Origin: Liolophura sinensis
Lineage: Eukaryota > Mollusca > Polyplacophora > Chitonida > Chitonidae
Assembly (NCBI RefSeq): GCF_032854445.1
Contig: NC_088298.1
Span: 9,039,504 to 9,103,503 of the forward strand
Direction of reading: 5' to 3'
Length of the DNA: 64,000 bases
Shown: piece by piece, positions 1 to 12,399 of the stretch
Layout: each line of letters opens with the position of its first letter
Position numbering within the stretch: the first letter of the stretch is position 1
Made by a program: the position numbers and the translations under genes
Notes under the pieces: model-generated
What the model saw: the letters and a program-made list of their open reading frames with translations, nothing else
Told to the model about the DNA's origin: nothing
Databases searched by the model: none

Positions 1-50
1 ACCTAGTCCATTCATTCACAAGGGTACAATAAAATCAACTGTCTACTCAC

Positions 51-125
51 CTGCTACTACCATTACAACTAAAAGGATAATCCCTGGTATCAAGGTCCAG
101 GTATTGTTACCCATGGTTTCCTTAT
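51..125 (-). CDS. Gene A exon 5: transmembrane segment
   Basis: 75 bases, acceptor atgccag, donor GCAG|gtgagt, phase 1 to phase 1. It encodes NNTWTLIPG and a hydrophobic run [11 protein letters not shown]. In gene B the helix is completed by a separate following exon, so the missing next exon of gene A probably does the same. Confidence 0.78.
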
Positions 126-3100
126 CTGGCATATTGGTAAATAAGAAAATAGAACAGATTTGAGATACAGCACATTTTATGCATTGTTGTTTACTCAGTT
201 TAAAACTACGACATGTAAGCAGCATCAGTTTGAAGAGACAAGTCTGAATTCAAATTCTGACAAACAACACACAAGAAAGACAACATGGAAAACTTAGATT
301 TGACTAAGCAAGAGCTCGAGTGTTGGAGACAAGCGAATGCAAAACTTCAGCTCAACACATAAAATACTTAAGTCATGAATTTGCCAGTTTGTGGTAATTA
401 ATACGCACACAGACGAAGCGATGGAACTTCCCCCTCATGTGGTTAATATGTATGTAAAACTTCAGGTGGCTCCTCTGGAATAAGTGAGACATTCTTCAGC
501 ACTGCACAAAACACCAGTCAAATAAATACATAAAATTTCAGCACAATACATGCAGTACTTCTTGAGATAACACACCTACTTGTAACATTTACTTAAATTC
601 CGTAATGTATGGTATTTAATATGAAACACAGTGCATCAACAATAGAACATCCCCTTTGGGTTATTACACTTTACATGTGTGCAAAACATGAGGTCAATAC
701 AGGCAGTACTTTTTCAAGATATAACCATTAACATTTTGTTGAACATTATTTTGCTTGTTAATGGAAGCCTATGCCGACGTTCAGGACATGACTTACTGTA
801 TAAGCTTAAGCACAAGCGAGCTAATAATTATATAAGCATTAATGGAACTACATGTACATGTCTATCACATTCCTATGATCTGAATAGAGGCACAGGCCCA
901 ATGACCTTGAAAAGTAGGTCAAGGTCAATGATAAAAATCAGTGCCCTGAAAAGGCCGAGTCAACATTTCAGGAATTTAATTCACAAGTTCAAACAGGTTT
1001 GGATGAGACAGGGTGGGCACTCTCACATGGACAAAAGGCAATGAAAATGCGATTTTAGCTGGGTTAGTTTGCGAGAGCCCCCACACTGTCTCGTCCATAT
1101 CTGCATGAGCTTGAAGGACCCCTGGAATGTCGACTGCTTATACTCAACTAGGTTCAGCCGCCTTTGGTAAAGTTAAGGAAAAGTACAGGAAACTTATAAC
1201 TGGAAATCATTTAAAACTTTGATTGATGCCAAATTCAAGCAATTTAATTTTATATGATGGCAGTGAGTTTTTAACTGTAGTGTCACCACTCATCTCGTAG
1301 GAAATGTTACTCTATGTATAAAGTGTAAAAAATGGCAGACAGTTACCAACACAGAGGCTTGAACTCCTGACTTTGTAGTCATTATATGAGAAGAATGGCT
1401 TACCTAGAGTCGTGTTGGTCTCAGGCTGGCTTGTTGTGCTTCTGTTAGACTCAGCCTTGTTAGTTGTGGTGGGCTCAGTCTGACTTGTTGTGTTAGACTC
1501 AGCTGTGCTAGTCGGGTAAGGAAACCTGAAAAGATCCAAAGAAAACAGCTTTACATATTTATATGCTAATGGACATACCGGTACATTATTAATTTACTTA
1601 TCAATTAATTTTGATACATTTTAAATATCCTTGACTTGCCCACTTTCCTTTATATTGAGACTTCTATTGGTCTTTGGTAGTTGTTCTTCAATCAACTAGC
1701 TTACCTCCGAAACCTGCCATTAAAAATATTCTGAGGTCGCACCTAACCACAGCTTACTCTTAAAACCGCACGTTTAAAACGAGAGTGGCATCAAGGGAGG
1801 TAACTAGGTGCAGCCCTATTTGTTGTTTTTTTTCTTGACAGGCTGAAATATATCAATCTTACCTGGGTGTTCATGGAGATAAGAAAAAATCCATGAAATA
1901 AAAGGAAGCAAGTGATAAATGGGTAAAAAAGTGTAGAAAAATTTTTTCACCCTTGATGGCATGAACATTATTTCCCGGGTATATTGTACATAACCCAGTA
2001 ACAACTTTAACAACAATGTATTGTTTTTGTTCAGGAAGAATGCAGCAAGACATTATGTTTTTATTCTTTGCACAAAACATCACAGACTTTTTGGATTTTG
2101 GCTTTGTAACTTGCAACCTGTTTTGAAAAAGGACGGCAGAATGGTACATGTAAATATGTGTGTGTCTTACCTGGGTGTACACGGATAGGATGAATTTTTG
2201 GGTTTATGGGTCCCTGGGGGGCAGGGGACACAGTTGCCTATTAAAAATTAAATGGAAACAAAAAGCAGAATTTATGGAGTTTTCATTTTTCCATAAGAAA
2301 ACACTTAAAGAAAAAAATATGATGGAAGAATCAAGAGATCATCAAAAGATTATTGGATAAATGACTGCTTAATCCCATATTCATGGTAATTAAACAATCA
2401 AAACCTTTAAACCATTGGCAAGTCACTGACAAACTTTCCCAAGAATTATGCAGAGATTTGCATGCCCAATAGGGGAGTGTCGAGTTGGAACTCTTTTGTC
2501 GTCAAAGGTAAAAACAGTCTTACTGTGTCATGTGAAAAATGTTAGGCAAGCTTTCTTGACATTAGTTTACTGATCACCTGTCTTACACTTTTCCACTGGC
2601 ACAAATGACACCTCTTTCCTTGAGGAACTTCTCAAGTTCACAAATGTTCAGATTCTCAATTTTCTGTATCATTTGTCTCCTGTAAATTACTTTTTACGAC
2701 ACTTTTCACAGACGCCCATGTCATAGCGAATGAGATAAATAATAGCTGCCTAACATTTTTGACAGGTCACATGATACAGCCGGACTTGAATGAGTTAGTC
2801 CTTGAAACTCCCATATTATTGCTGGAGGACAAGTTGTCTTCAGAGAACAATAAATTGACTGCATGTGTAAACTTCTCTTTGTAAACTTAGAAGCACACCA
2901 GTCTTATACTTCGATCATCACAGATATATAGTGCTCTTTGTGCACAAGCATTACTATCCTCGATATCTATTACCTGTAAAGTTCCTGAAAACATTTAAAA
3001 TAATTCAGAATATTTCTTATCACATAACTAGACACCTTTCACTTAACCTATTTCAGACTAATTATGAGATCACATATCTCCCTCCCTCTTCCTAAAATCT

Positions 3101-6100
3101 ACACTCGACGCTTTACCATGAAAATGGAATTGACGCTTGCAGATTAAATGATTGGACACATTGAATACATTCACAATAAAAATTTCATACACAGGGACAA
3201 AAAACCCAATAATTTTTTAATGGGCATTGGGAGACAATGAAATAAATTGCCTGACAATCTTGAAGTAGTGTAATGTAATGTTGTCAAGTTGTGTCACTCT
3301 TAAAAAAATTGAAGAATTTTAATATAACTTCTGATATACTGTACTAACAGTTACTGGTATTACTGTAATATTATTATTGATTTTCACCTGTATTTTCAAC
3401 TGCCAAATCATCCGAACATGTCAACATTTTAGTGAAATAAACACTTCACAGAGTTCAGGGAACATGAGGAAGTAAAAGTTCAGGTTAGTACGTAAGTCGG
3501 GAATTTGTAATTTATGGCAGTTAAAATGCACCCCCCAACACTGCCCCGGCCCCCGTGTTATCGTACTCCACTTGTATGCAACAGCTGAGCTCAGTACAAC
3601 CAGTACATTTTAAGGCACCACCCCTCACATTACTTTCCCTCAACTTAGATCACCATGTATGTCCCCTACACCACACATATTGATTACAGATTCATCTACA
3701 TAATTTCTTTCTCCACATAACAATAAACTTTGCTTTTGAGTTACTTCCCCAAGATCCTTTAAGTTACGGGGTGAATAACTTCTGCTTTGCAGAGAAAGTT
3801 CCTACCCTATAAAAACAATTTTTTTCTCGAGCTTGATGCTATATATGACCACAATCCACAGGTTTCTGGCAGGCATTCACATATACTATTACATTCATAG
3901 TGTTACATTAAAATACAGTGATAGCAATGCTGTTCCACTGATTTATTTATTTGATTGGTCTTTTACGCCATACTCAAGAATATTTCACTTATGCAATGGC
4001 AGCTAGCATTATGGTGGGAGGGAACCGGGCAGAGCCCAGGGAAAAATCCATGATCATCCACAGGTTGCTGGTAGACCTTCCCATATACCTGTTCCACTGA
4101 TACGGTATTATTACACTAATAGTGTTACAGTGTTATATTATTACTGTTACATTAATATTCTGTTACTATGCTGTTAAACTACAACTATAAGGAACTACTG
4201 TTACATCATTAATATACACGTAGTACTATTGTAGTATTTTACATTACAGTACTGTCCCAGCAATACTGTTATATTATTATACATGTACTATGATAGTAAT
4301 TTATTTATTGTACTATGACAGTAATTTCTTTCATCCGCATGGATTCTGAATCTCAGTGTCCAAATGGACAATAAATCTGTGTGAATGGATGCTGAATCTC
4401 AGTATCCAAATGGATGCTAAATCTGCGTGAATGGATGCTGAATCTCAGTGTCCAAATGCATGCTAAATCTGTGTGAATGGATGCTGAATCTCAGTATCCA
4501 AATGGATGCTAAATCTTTACGAATGGATGCTGAATCTCAGTATCCAAATGGATGCTAAATCTGTGTGAATGGATGCTGAATCTAGCTGAATTTATGTTGA
4601 CATTCTTCATATGGATGTTGTCTGTCAGAATGGATGTTGTGGATTTGCCATTCATTTCTTTATTTCTTTCTTTATTTATTTGATTGGTATATTACACCTA
4701 CACTAAAATGTGACAGGAGTCAGTATTATGGTGGGAGGAAACTGGACGGAGCCTGAAGGAAACCGACCACCATCCGCAGGCTACCAGTAGACTTTCATAG
4801 GTATTATTACAGTCATACCTTTACATTATAATATTGTTACAGCAATACAGTTTAATTAATATAATACTATTACAGCAATAGTATTACAGCAATAGTATTG
4901 CACTGTTACACTATTAGAGTACTACTGTTAAATTATAACCCTGTTACACTATCACTGTTATGATATAGTACTAATACAGTAATACTGAAACACCATACTT
5001 TTAGAGGAATACTGTTTCATTACAATTAATACTATTACATCAGTATTGTTGCACTATTACATTATTACAGTAATAGTGTTACATGGTCTGTGTTTGTTAT
5101 GTGACTTCTGGTGTCCTTTTTGACTGAATAGTAAATGAATTATCCATAGTAGATCGACTACTTGACGTTTTATTGTCGCGATAAAACTGAAATACTGTTG
5201 AAAGCGATGTTAAAACTTTCACTCGCTCACTCACTGTTGCACTATTACAGCAATTTTTTTTTCATGATAACCCTATTACAATACCGTTTCAGGGATATCA
5301 TGATTACCGCACAGCAATCCTTACCTGATTCATTCAGCTGTCTCCCAGAAAGACAATTTCCTCGTTCGCAGTCACAATCATTGACCTGACATGTATAGTT
5401 TGCTTTTCCACCATGATACCCTTTTTCAAGATTGCACTTGCACACAGCATCATGCGTGCGGTTTCCCTTTCTATAAAGAATGAGGCCCTTGTCCGAACAA
5501 TTATATATTGGCCAACAAGCATCTACACAGCTGAGTTTGTCCGAGGAACACTCGAGATCGTTAAATTTGTCCTCATCACAGGGAAGGCAAGTTGGCAGAA
5601 TTTCTGGAGGGGAACCTTCATACCATGAATAGGTCCCTAATAAGAACAAAAACAATACAAATGAAAATGAATGGGGAGTATATATGTCATGTATGTTTGG
5701 TAATTTTGGCTATAAGCATTCAGGAGACAAAGATTTGTACAGACAGAATCTGAGTGCTGCAATTCTGTGTTTTCGTAAAGCACAGATTACTTCCCTTGTC
5801 ATGGATTCTCCGCCCCTGACGGCAGGTATTAGTCCAACTACCCAATGTTGTTAGCACTTAGAAAGTATCAGTGATGGAAGTTCAACAACCTCAGTGATCA
5901 ACTGTGACTAATCCACCTGTGAAATTTCTTGTAATGTTAACTACTTCTGAATCAGTCAAGAAATTGAGAAATTGACAAAGTAAACAGAAATAATTTATAT
6001 AGTGCCAGGTGCTTTCGAAATGAAAAAGAGGATAGATATACATCTATGTACTGTCAAAGGAGGTACAACCTGGAAAAGGGAGGTAATCTATGTATTACGA

Positions 6101-6881
6101 AAATACAAGTACCTCAAGCAATGACCAAAGCAAGTTTGGTCGTGGGATAGTTAAATTAGATTCAACAATGAGGTATATTTTGAACAATTTCTAATATTAA
6201 CCTGCTTCGGGAGTTCAATTAAATTAAACATTGAGATCTATTTTCAACAATATCTGGTATTTACCTCCTAGGTCGAGGGGTAATTAAAAAAAGGCCATAT
6301 TTTATGTTCATTTCACGTGCCACTAGACTGGTCGAGGAGGTTAGTAACTGTTTGTTTTCCTTCATTTACCAAACATCCTACAGAGGTGAATTATTTGATA
6401 GGACCCAGCCATGTTTACGTGAGTGCCAATTCAAACATAAAAAAGTTAAATGAGCAGTCATCCTGGCAAAATTACGTTTACAGGATATTTTTACAAAAAA
6501 TCTGGTAATATTAAGAAAGGCGAAAGATAAATTTGTTCATTCTTTTCATAAAAGAAGTTGTCTATATTTGTCACAGTGCCATATAAGGCGGTGTCATTTA
6601 TGGGAAAAGTTGCGAAAAACTGATTTAAGAAGTTCCGTGAAAGTAGCCCCAGGTATATATAGACCTTTAAAAAAAAAAAAAAATTTACCTTTTTCACACA
6701 TTATAGGCTTTAAACATCCCCCCACAGCATGATCATAATCCGTATCCCAGCAATGTTCCTTAAAGTCACCATGACAGGTTTTTCCATCCACACATTTTAA
6801 CACTGCTCTCTTTTCGGGATAGTTTCCAGCAATCACAAAGCAACTACACAAGATGAAGATCTGCAGTAAAGCATTCTTCAT
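51..6881 (-). CDS. Gene A: TNF-receptor-like type I membrane protein (3' part outside window)
   Basis: Five exons join with matching phases: 6689..6881, 5325..5636, 2171..2237, 1404..1525 and 51..125 (introns in phase 1, 1, 2, 1; the last exon also ends in phase 1). They give the first 256 residues. The start at 6881 is chosen because it opens with a signal peptide ([19 protein letters not shown]). Then come Cys-rich exons with TNF-receptor-style spacing ([28 protein letters not shown]), a Ser/Thr-rich stalk and a membrane helix ([13 protein letters not shown]). The cytoplasmic part lies beyond base 1. The family call rests on cysteine spacing and domain order; ligand and pathway are unknown. 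Gene B at 25209..41134 has the same exon plan, so the two are tandem paralogues on one strand. The reading frame stays open upstream to about 7109, but that leader has no signal peptide and is probably 5' UTR. Confidence 0.82.
126..1403 (-). other. Intron 4 of gene A
   Basis: No coding exon seen that fits the flanking phases. AT-rich sequence; a plus-strand frame at 679..1044 has no recognisable domain and is probably chance. Confidence 0.5.
1404..1525 (-). CDS. Gene A exon 4: Ser/Thr-rich stalk
   Basis: 122 bases, acceptor cttttcag, donor CTAG|gtaagc, phase 2 to phase 1. It encodes a low-complexity stalk with imperfect repeats ([32 protein letters not shown]), rich in likely O- and N-glycosylation sites. 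Exon 4 of gene B (33181..33230) is a shorter counterpart. Confidence 0.82.
2171..2237 (-). CDS. Gene A exon 3: short Cys-rich segment
   Basis: 67 bases, acceptor ttaatag, donor CCCAG|gtaaga, phase 1 to phase 2. It encodes [18 protein letters not shown] followed by PCTP, very like the start of a TNF-receptor repeat (CxPCPPGT). The phases fit both neighbouring exons exactly, which supports such a small exon. Confidence 0.8.
2473..2812. mobile_element. Putative MITE or foldback element in gene A intron
   Basis: The ends are imperfect inverted repeats. The left begins GGGAGTGTCGAGTTGGAACT and the right, read in reverse, begins GGGAGTTTCAAGGACTAACT. A stronger inner pair is TGTCATGTGAAAAATGTTAG against CTAACATTTTTGACAGGTCA. 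No open frame inside. About 340 bp, consistent with a non-autonomous DNA transposon; superfamily not assigned. Confidence 0.45.
3943..4088 (-). mobile_element. SINE-A, 5'-truncated copy with target-site duplication
   Basis: Tail-side 146 bp of the common SINE in reverse orientation. CTGTTCCACTGAT occurs on both sides (3930..3942 and 4089..4101), a 13-bp target-site duplication, so the truncation happened at insertion. Confidence 0.85.
4338..4582 (+). repeat. 46-bp tandem repeat, about 5 copies
   Basis: GAATCTCAG recurs every 46 bp (4348, 4394, 4440 and on). Each unit holds two related halves, one with GGATGCTGAATCT and one with GGATGCTAAATCT. Confidence 0.9.
4660..4797 (-). mobile_element. 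SINE-A, degenerate 5'-truncated copy
   Basis: TTTATTTATTTGATTGGT tail followed by diverged body ending near the ACCATCCGCAGG block. Confidence 0.75.
5325..5636 (-). CDS. Gene A exon 2: TNFR-like cysteine-rich region
   Basis: 312 bases between a ttattag acceptor and a CAG|gtaagg donor, phase 1 to phase 1. It encodes about 104 residues with 15 cysteines, including [37 protein letters not shown] and CDCERGNC. The GNxTHxAxxKCxxxKGY block is shared with exon 2 of gene B and resembles the GxxxxDTxCxCxxGx signature of TNF-receptor repeats. The NRT and NYT sequons suggest N-glycosylation. Confidence 0.85.
6689..6881 (-). CDS. Gene A exon 1: signal peptide and first Cys-rich segment
   Basis: 193 coding bases from ATG at 6881 to a GT donor (GAAAAAG|gtaaat in sense). 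It encodes a hydrophobic signal peptide and then [12 protein letters not shown]...CLKPIMCEK with six cysteines. The coding length, phase and CEK ending are the same as in exon 1 of gene B. Confidence 0.85.
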
Positions 6882-7139
6882 AGTTATCGATTGGAAAAGC
6901 AAAACAACAAGAATAAATAAAAACGTCTGTTGAAAGTCTCTCAGCTCTTTGCCGTCCACAGAATGAACCGGTTCTGTCGGGTACGGTACTTCCCCAGCTC
7001 TGTTAATTTGGTTGCGTGCCGATGGTGTGTTCGTGGGCACGGTACGTATGTCACCCAATAACAACTTATAGCCATGAAACAACACACCGACCACCCCTGA
7101 ACGATTCACAGAAGTTAGTTCTTCTAATTCTTCCTTCGT

Positions 7140-8130
7140 TAACCCGTCAATTTGATGTAACCTTCTACTAACTTTCAGTCACTTGCCTACTTACTTTCAC
7201 TTTCTGCCGGATGTGCGTGGCTCAATCAGATTATATCTTACAAAGTATGGCATGGCGCCATTCGACCAATCAAATGCCACAATACAAAGACCAAATTCAA
7301 GGCAAAGTAGAAACGGGTGAAACAACAACAACGTGTGTATTATTTACAACATACGTACAGAAATAGATTAGGTACCAGTGTGCAGTACCGGTATGGTACC
7401 GAGCATTTATAGTTTAATAATAATATATTTTTATTAATGCATGTACCTTATAGCATGAAAAACTCGTTTAATTGCATTTGGTTCGCCTTTAAACATGTGA
7501 ATTTCAAACCTTGAAATTCCGCATGGGACTCAGCATTCATACATAGTTTCGAGTACTCGGGATTCTGGCAATGACCAGTACGTCATAAATAATAGAGAGG
7601 TAAATGGACCTAAATGCTGATTTTCCATGTGCTGCAATTACTGTAGTTCCCCGTTTTGCCACTAGGGGGAGTTAACTGGTAACTCCTGTCCCCCCAATTT
7701 TATCCGTGTGTGCAGTATTACAAGACAGTATAATCCTCGGTCGCAGTTGGGTGGCAGAGTTAAATGATAATTTAATTATAATTATGTAATTATAATTTAA
7801 CTCATTTATAATTCATGAACAACACACATAGCATATTCCTGCAGTCACTGCCCTTCACAACTATACTTCAGTTTCAGTTTTTGCTTTCAATACTTGTTCA
7901 CAACATAAAACACGAATCAAATAAATAATGTGATCAACACATGTTTAAGTACATGTATGTTGGCACGGTAACTTACAAATCTTGTATGTAAGGTGCATTA
8001 GTCAGGGTGGGTCACCAGGTCCTGCTCTGAGTGTCTGTGTAAACAAACATATGTTTCCTTGATAACTGGGTCTCACAGCAGTGTATTTATGTAACGGGAG
8101 CAGCTTTCCAGTGCTTAAACTAGCAGTAGT
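7140..8130. other. Upstream region of gene A, no gene seen
   Basis: Contains palindromic AT-rich sequence near 7765..7815 (TAATTATAATTATGTAATTA). Promoter elements of gene A may lie at its low-coordinate side, but none stood out. Confidence 0.4.
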
Positions 8131-8139
8131 TAGCAGGAA

Positions 8140-8230
8140 CTTCCCTTAAGCTCAGTTGGTAGAGTGCTGGACGTGGGCTGCGGAGACCCAAGTTGGAATC
8201 CTTGTGTCACCCATGTAGTGAAATCCTTCA
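8140..8230 (+). repeat. tRNA-derived sequence (SINE head or tRNA pseudogene)
   Basis: AAGCTCAGTTGGTAGAGTGC is a good pol III A box; GTTGGAATCC about 45 bases on is a degraded B box. The body after it is not SINE-A. No acceptor stem pairs well enough for a working tRNA. Confidence 0.5.
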
Positions 8231-9870
8231 ACCATTACATATGTACATGTAAGGAAATTGTACACTCTAAATTGGTAATTCTGAAATTGATGTATTGTTA
8301 TCATACATTACATCCAGGCTACCATATTTTATCCTGGCCAAACGAAAACTTTCTGTGTATTTCACACTTGTACCTGTAATGTGCTGTCAGATATCTCAAT
8401 TCACTGGAAACAACCTCAGCATTCTGCAAATAAGTTTTAAGTTATGTTAGAAAATTACCATTACGCATTGCTTTCAAATTAAGTTTCATAAAGGTCAAAG
8501 GGGAAATGACAGCCATTTTGCAATAATCACTTCTCATTTCTCATTTCGTTATGTGCTGCCATGGGCAGTTATCTGCTATAAATTTCACTGACAAACAATA
8601 AAATTTACCCTCAAGTTTCTTGATATCAAGCTTTCTCCAGTATTCATATTGTTTTCGGTTTCAGTGTGCGCTCTCACCAAATGTGCTGTGAAGTTCAGAC
8701 TGTCAACTCTCCAGTCACATTGATGGACATTTTCAAAAATTCAGGCTTGTTTGTACACTTTATTTTTTTGTATGTATAATTTAAACATAGTTGTTTGACT
8801 ATGTCTAGTAATGTTAAGCACTTATATATTGTGTATTCTATCACTGTTTTCTTTCCTGGCTTCCTGGCTGTAACCCAGAGTTTTACTTTACATACTACTT
8901 AAGCCAATAATCAATTTATTACACACATATTTTTTTTTCTACAATTTTATCATTTTTTTGTATGCACATGTAATTCAGCTGCCAATATCATTTTAATGTC
9001 TAAACAGTGTTTCCAATTCTTGAGTGACAAAATAAGAACTCTTGTTACAGGTTATCCCCTTCATATGGAGCCGACCTCTCTTAGCTGATGTGTCTAACTA
9101 CTCAGTGCTCACAAGTGGTGGAGCTGTGCAAACATGTCCTTGGAGAGTTCAACATTGACTGATACAGAGGGTGGTCACTTAATTGTTTTTACCTATTCAT
9201 TCATATTGTTTGTGGTTCATTTTTACATGTCGCGTAGTTTGTTAGGTTGTTTGTCTTGTAAGTACATCTGTAATCAATACCCATCTTAACAATTTAGGTT
9301 TAAAAATTTTTGGCTATCTGTATTTGTCATACAGGTATGCCATTTAATGTATTAGCCTTCAGCATGCATATTAATAACTGGGTCATATCTAGTATCTTCA
9401 TATTTCTTTGGGGTATTTTAATCCATTTTAATGTTTTTTGCTGCTGTTATTTTCTGTTCAAAAATTTTCTTAATTGCATCAATGGGGAACTCGTAAAACT
9501 CCTTCACGCCTGAATCAAAACAGTCCAAATCATGAACTCATGTGTTCTTTCTTTTATTAAGCCACAGTTATCACGATATATGTGCTCATGTAACATATGT
9601 GAAGTACACATGCACTGCAACGTCACAGAAGACAACAGTGCGTTTTACTGTCATTAAGACCTTGTGTGTAGCTCATCCTGGAGTCTCCCATAACAATGTA
9701 TGTTGTTCAGGCCTAAGTATTTCACAATGGCCTTTGTGGCAGAGGGTTTAGCTCTGTCTGTTTTCCTCCGACCATAATGAGTCTTCAGTAAGCATGGTAA
9801 AATAAATAAATAATTAATCAACTGTTTCACACATATCAATATCAGTCTGTAGCATGAATTTCCACATTGT
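8231..9870. other. Intergenic, no gene seen
   Basis: T-rich intergenic DNA with a degraded SINE-like tail near 9740..9815. No exon with convincing composition or splice sites. Confidence 0.4.
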
Positions 9871-9879
9871 GCGACTGCT

Positions 9880-10185
9880 TCGCTGGCCTAGTAGCTACAG
9901 CGTCCTCCTCGATGTCAGGACACCAGTCCTGGGGACAAAGCCAGGTCAAGTCATACCAAACATTTTACACTTGGTACTTGTTGCTGCCTTGTTTGACGCT
10001 CAGCACTGACAGGTTACAGAAAGTAAACATAAGTGGTTGGGCCCAGTGTCAGTGTAATGTCACTGCATGAGATGTTTTGTGGCATTACACTTAAGTGGCG
10101 GGATGTACACACCCTGCCACTCCTCGTGATCATATGTCTGAAAAATTGTTAGGTATGACGTTAAACCCAAGTATACATATTTACA
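9880..10185 (+). mobile_element. SINE-B1 (second tRNA-SINE family)
   Basis: Order of blocks matches the copies at 28203 and 41565: GGTCAAGTCATACC, GCTCAGCACTGA, CCAGTGTCAGTGTAATG and the end CATATGTCTGAAAAATTGTT then GACGTTAAACCCAAGTATAC. Confidence 0.7.
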
Positions 10186-10379
10186 TACTACACTTGGTAT
10201 CATACATGTACTGTTTTTTTGTTTGGCAATTCATTTATATGAGTAAATATCATTTTATGTATTTTATTTCATGGACACTTTTAAAACCATACTCTAGATG
10301 TATATCGGAGTATCCCTCATTGCAGAATTTCTTACCTGAAATTGCAGTTTATTTAAGGTACCTGATATTATAATATGTA

Positions 10380-10814
10380 TTGTCTGTAAGCACTTTTGGC
10401 TTCCCCCTCATTTGTACAACAGGCTTGGACATATCCTTTTGGTTTGCCGCACACTTTCGGCTCTCTATTGCTACATTTTCATTTTCATTTTCTTTCAAAG
10501 TCGTGCTCTTTTGTCTCGAAACTGCCATTTATAAAGTCCTTGTGCAACATTTGAACTTTTTGTTATGGGCACTGATGTCAATTCTCACTGTTTCATCACA
10601 GATGTGGCTATTCGTTGACAGCATTCCAGTTCTCTCTTCAAAATTTCGAGAGAAAAGTTTGTTTTTGGGAACTCCTTTACTAATGGCCCCGTTAGCAGCC
10701 TCAGCCTTGTTACTCAGCAAGTGGCTGGATTATCCAAGGCTAAAAGCCGCACGTTGCCTGATTGTAGGGCTAGCAATAAGTTCAAAATTGTCACTCACAA
10801 AACACTGTTTTTAA
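10380..10814 (-). other. Possible decayed coding fragment
   Basis: The plus strand is open for 144 codons (Leu/Ser/Phe-rich). The minus strand reads as a more ordinary charged protein interrupted by stops (blocks such as NKAEAANGAISKGVPKNK and CDETVRIDISAHNKKFKCC). The minus-strand reading could be an old repeat or pseudogene; no family recognised. Confidence 0.25.
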
Positions 10815-10847
10815 TGCAGTTATCTCCCTTGGTTCCTCCCCACACAT

Positions 10848-10990
10848 ATTAATAATATAATAATAATAATATCTTTATTTATTGAAGGTAGCTTGGTCAA
10901 TTTCCAATGAAACTGTTCTTTCCCAAGGCCTTCACAGAGAAAACAGTATGTAGGAAACATATGAAAAGATTAAAATACATAAAAAAAAAT
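10848..10990 (-). mobile_element. LINE 3' end
   Basis: On the minus strand: GAAGGCCTTGGGAAAGAACA, an AATAAA-containing end (CAATAAATAAAGAT) and then (ATT)n microsatellite, the usual finish of an L2/CR1-like LINE. Confidence 0.5.
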
Positions 10991-11319
10991 ACATCAGTAT
11001 TTATAAAACAAAAGAAAGCATTGTGTATTTTGAAAAGTGACATACATTCATACATACACACTCAACAACACAACCAATAGTGCTGTCCCTGCAACTGTCC
11101 CTGCAACTGTCCCAACTAGCAGGAGAAGTAGGGTAGTGAGACGGCCCATTACCTACTGTTTCCTGCCCTCCTGCTGGCTGCAACACTGACACACATGTAC
11201 AGAGAACAAGCCCAATGAGTGGAAGATGGCCCCTTTCCCATCCCCTGTTTGGTTTGAACAACGCACATGCGTGAACAGTGTCACAGGGATGTAGTCTTAC
11301 GAAGAGGTTTTCTACAGTA

Positions 11320-12395
11320 ATAATAATAATACATCAAAGTATAAAAAAAATAAAACAAAGAAATAAAAAAGAAAGTACGTTTTAAGTTTGAACATATTAC
11401 ATTTAGATTCTGAACAAGTAAAGTTAAGAGAGATGGGATATTATCTAGATGATATATACATTGAAGGCATGCATGCATACATGTACATTTCAGTTGGTGT
11501 CTGTAATTTTAAGTAGCATGATTGAAAACTTGATAGGGAAGGGGTTTCTTTCATAGTTTGATGCCTATACATGTAAAACTTTTTGTCATGTAATTTGCCC
11601 TGCCTTTAGGCAAATGGACATCATGTTGTGTTCATCTAATAACAGTATTGTACAGCTGTTTATTTGGAGGGAAAAGTTGTTTAATATAGTTTGGACAGAT
11701 GAGTTATGCAATCAATTTCATAGTTTACCCTTTTATTAAAATGCATCCATTTTAGTCCTGCCAGCAAAGTTTTTTCAGATGTGTTTATGCTTTCTTGTAG
11801 AACTGAACAAGAAGTTCTTTTCTCTAGCTTGGCTATCCTTTCTCTGTGTTTTATTGAACAGTTTCCCCATGCTGAACAGCAATAATCAAAGTGAGGAAGA
11901 AAATAAGATTGGTAGAAAATATCACGCTATTAATGTGTTAGAAGAGCTCTCTTCCTGCATAGAATCCGTAACAATTTAGAAATCTTTTTACACACCTTTT
12001 TGATTTGTGTGTTCCAGGAAAGATGTCCATCAATATAAATACCAAGAAGTTTAACAATGCTGACTCATTCAAGTTTACTTCCATCAAGCAGAAAGGAACA
12101 TTGTTGATTAACTGGAGACCAGTGTAATGTATTCAGATTTTTGGGGATTAATGAACAGGAGGTTTTTGTTGCACCAGTCTGTAATGCCGTCCATACTGCT
12201 GTTTATATGGTGCTCAGCGTCAGACACATTACCTGAGGAGCAGTATGTAGTTGTGTCGTCAGCAAAGTTGTCAGTAGAATTGCCACTGTCTTGGGAATAA
12301 TGGTAGTTCATTTATGTATAGTATAAAAAGTAAAGGCCCCAATATGGAGCCAGCCTTGCAAGACACTGGCTTTAATATCCTTAGCATTATACATT
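11320..12395 (-). mobile_element. Non-LTR retrotransposon (LINE) reverse-transcriptase fragment
   Basis: Minus-strand reading gives the classic RT blocks in order: GPLLFILYINELP (12345..12305), FADDTTTYC for the catalytic F/YADD box (around 12265..12235), NKNLLFINPQKSEYITL, LLGIYIDGHLSWNTQIKKV, and YFLPHFDYCCSAWGN. The blocks lie in different frames with several stops, so the copy is dead and 5'-truncated. It ends near the (TTA)n run at 11320. Block style suggests a CR1/L2/Jockey-type LINE; the clade is not resolved. Confidence 0.85.
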
Positions 12396-12399
12396 TCTC

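Larger units (their letters stand above)
4102..5130. repeat. AT-rich simple-like sequence (TTACAGTAATA variants)
   Basis: Intron 2 of gene A. Apart from the 46-bp array and a SINE remnant, this stretch is degenerate runs of TATTACAGTAATACTG-like motifs with no gene. Confidence 0.5.

Noticed and set aside
1863-2015. Extra exon of gene A
   Set aside because: AACACCCAG|gtaag mimics the exon 3 donor, but no acceptor is found and the phases already fit without it.
6882-7109. Longer N terminus for gene A
   Set aside because: The frame is open, but the extension would bury the signal peptide; gene B starts at the equivalent of 6881.
11001-11261. Small secreted Cys-rich peptide gene (minus strand)
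   Set aside because: Hydrophobic stretch followed by cysteines, but it contains an internal duplication (CTGCAACTGTCC) and lies beside LINE ends; no splice or transcript evidence.
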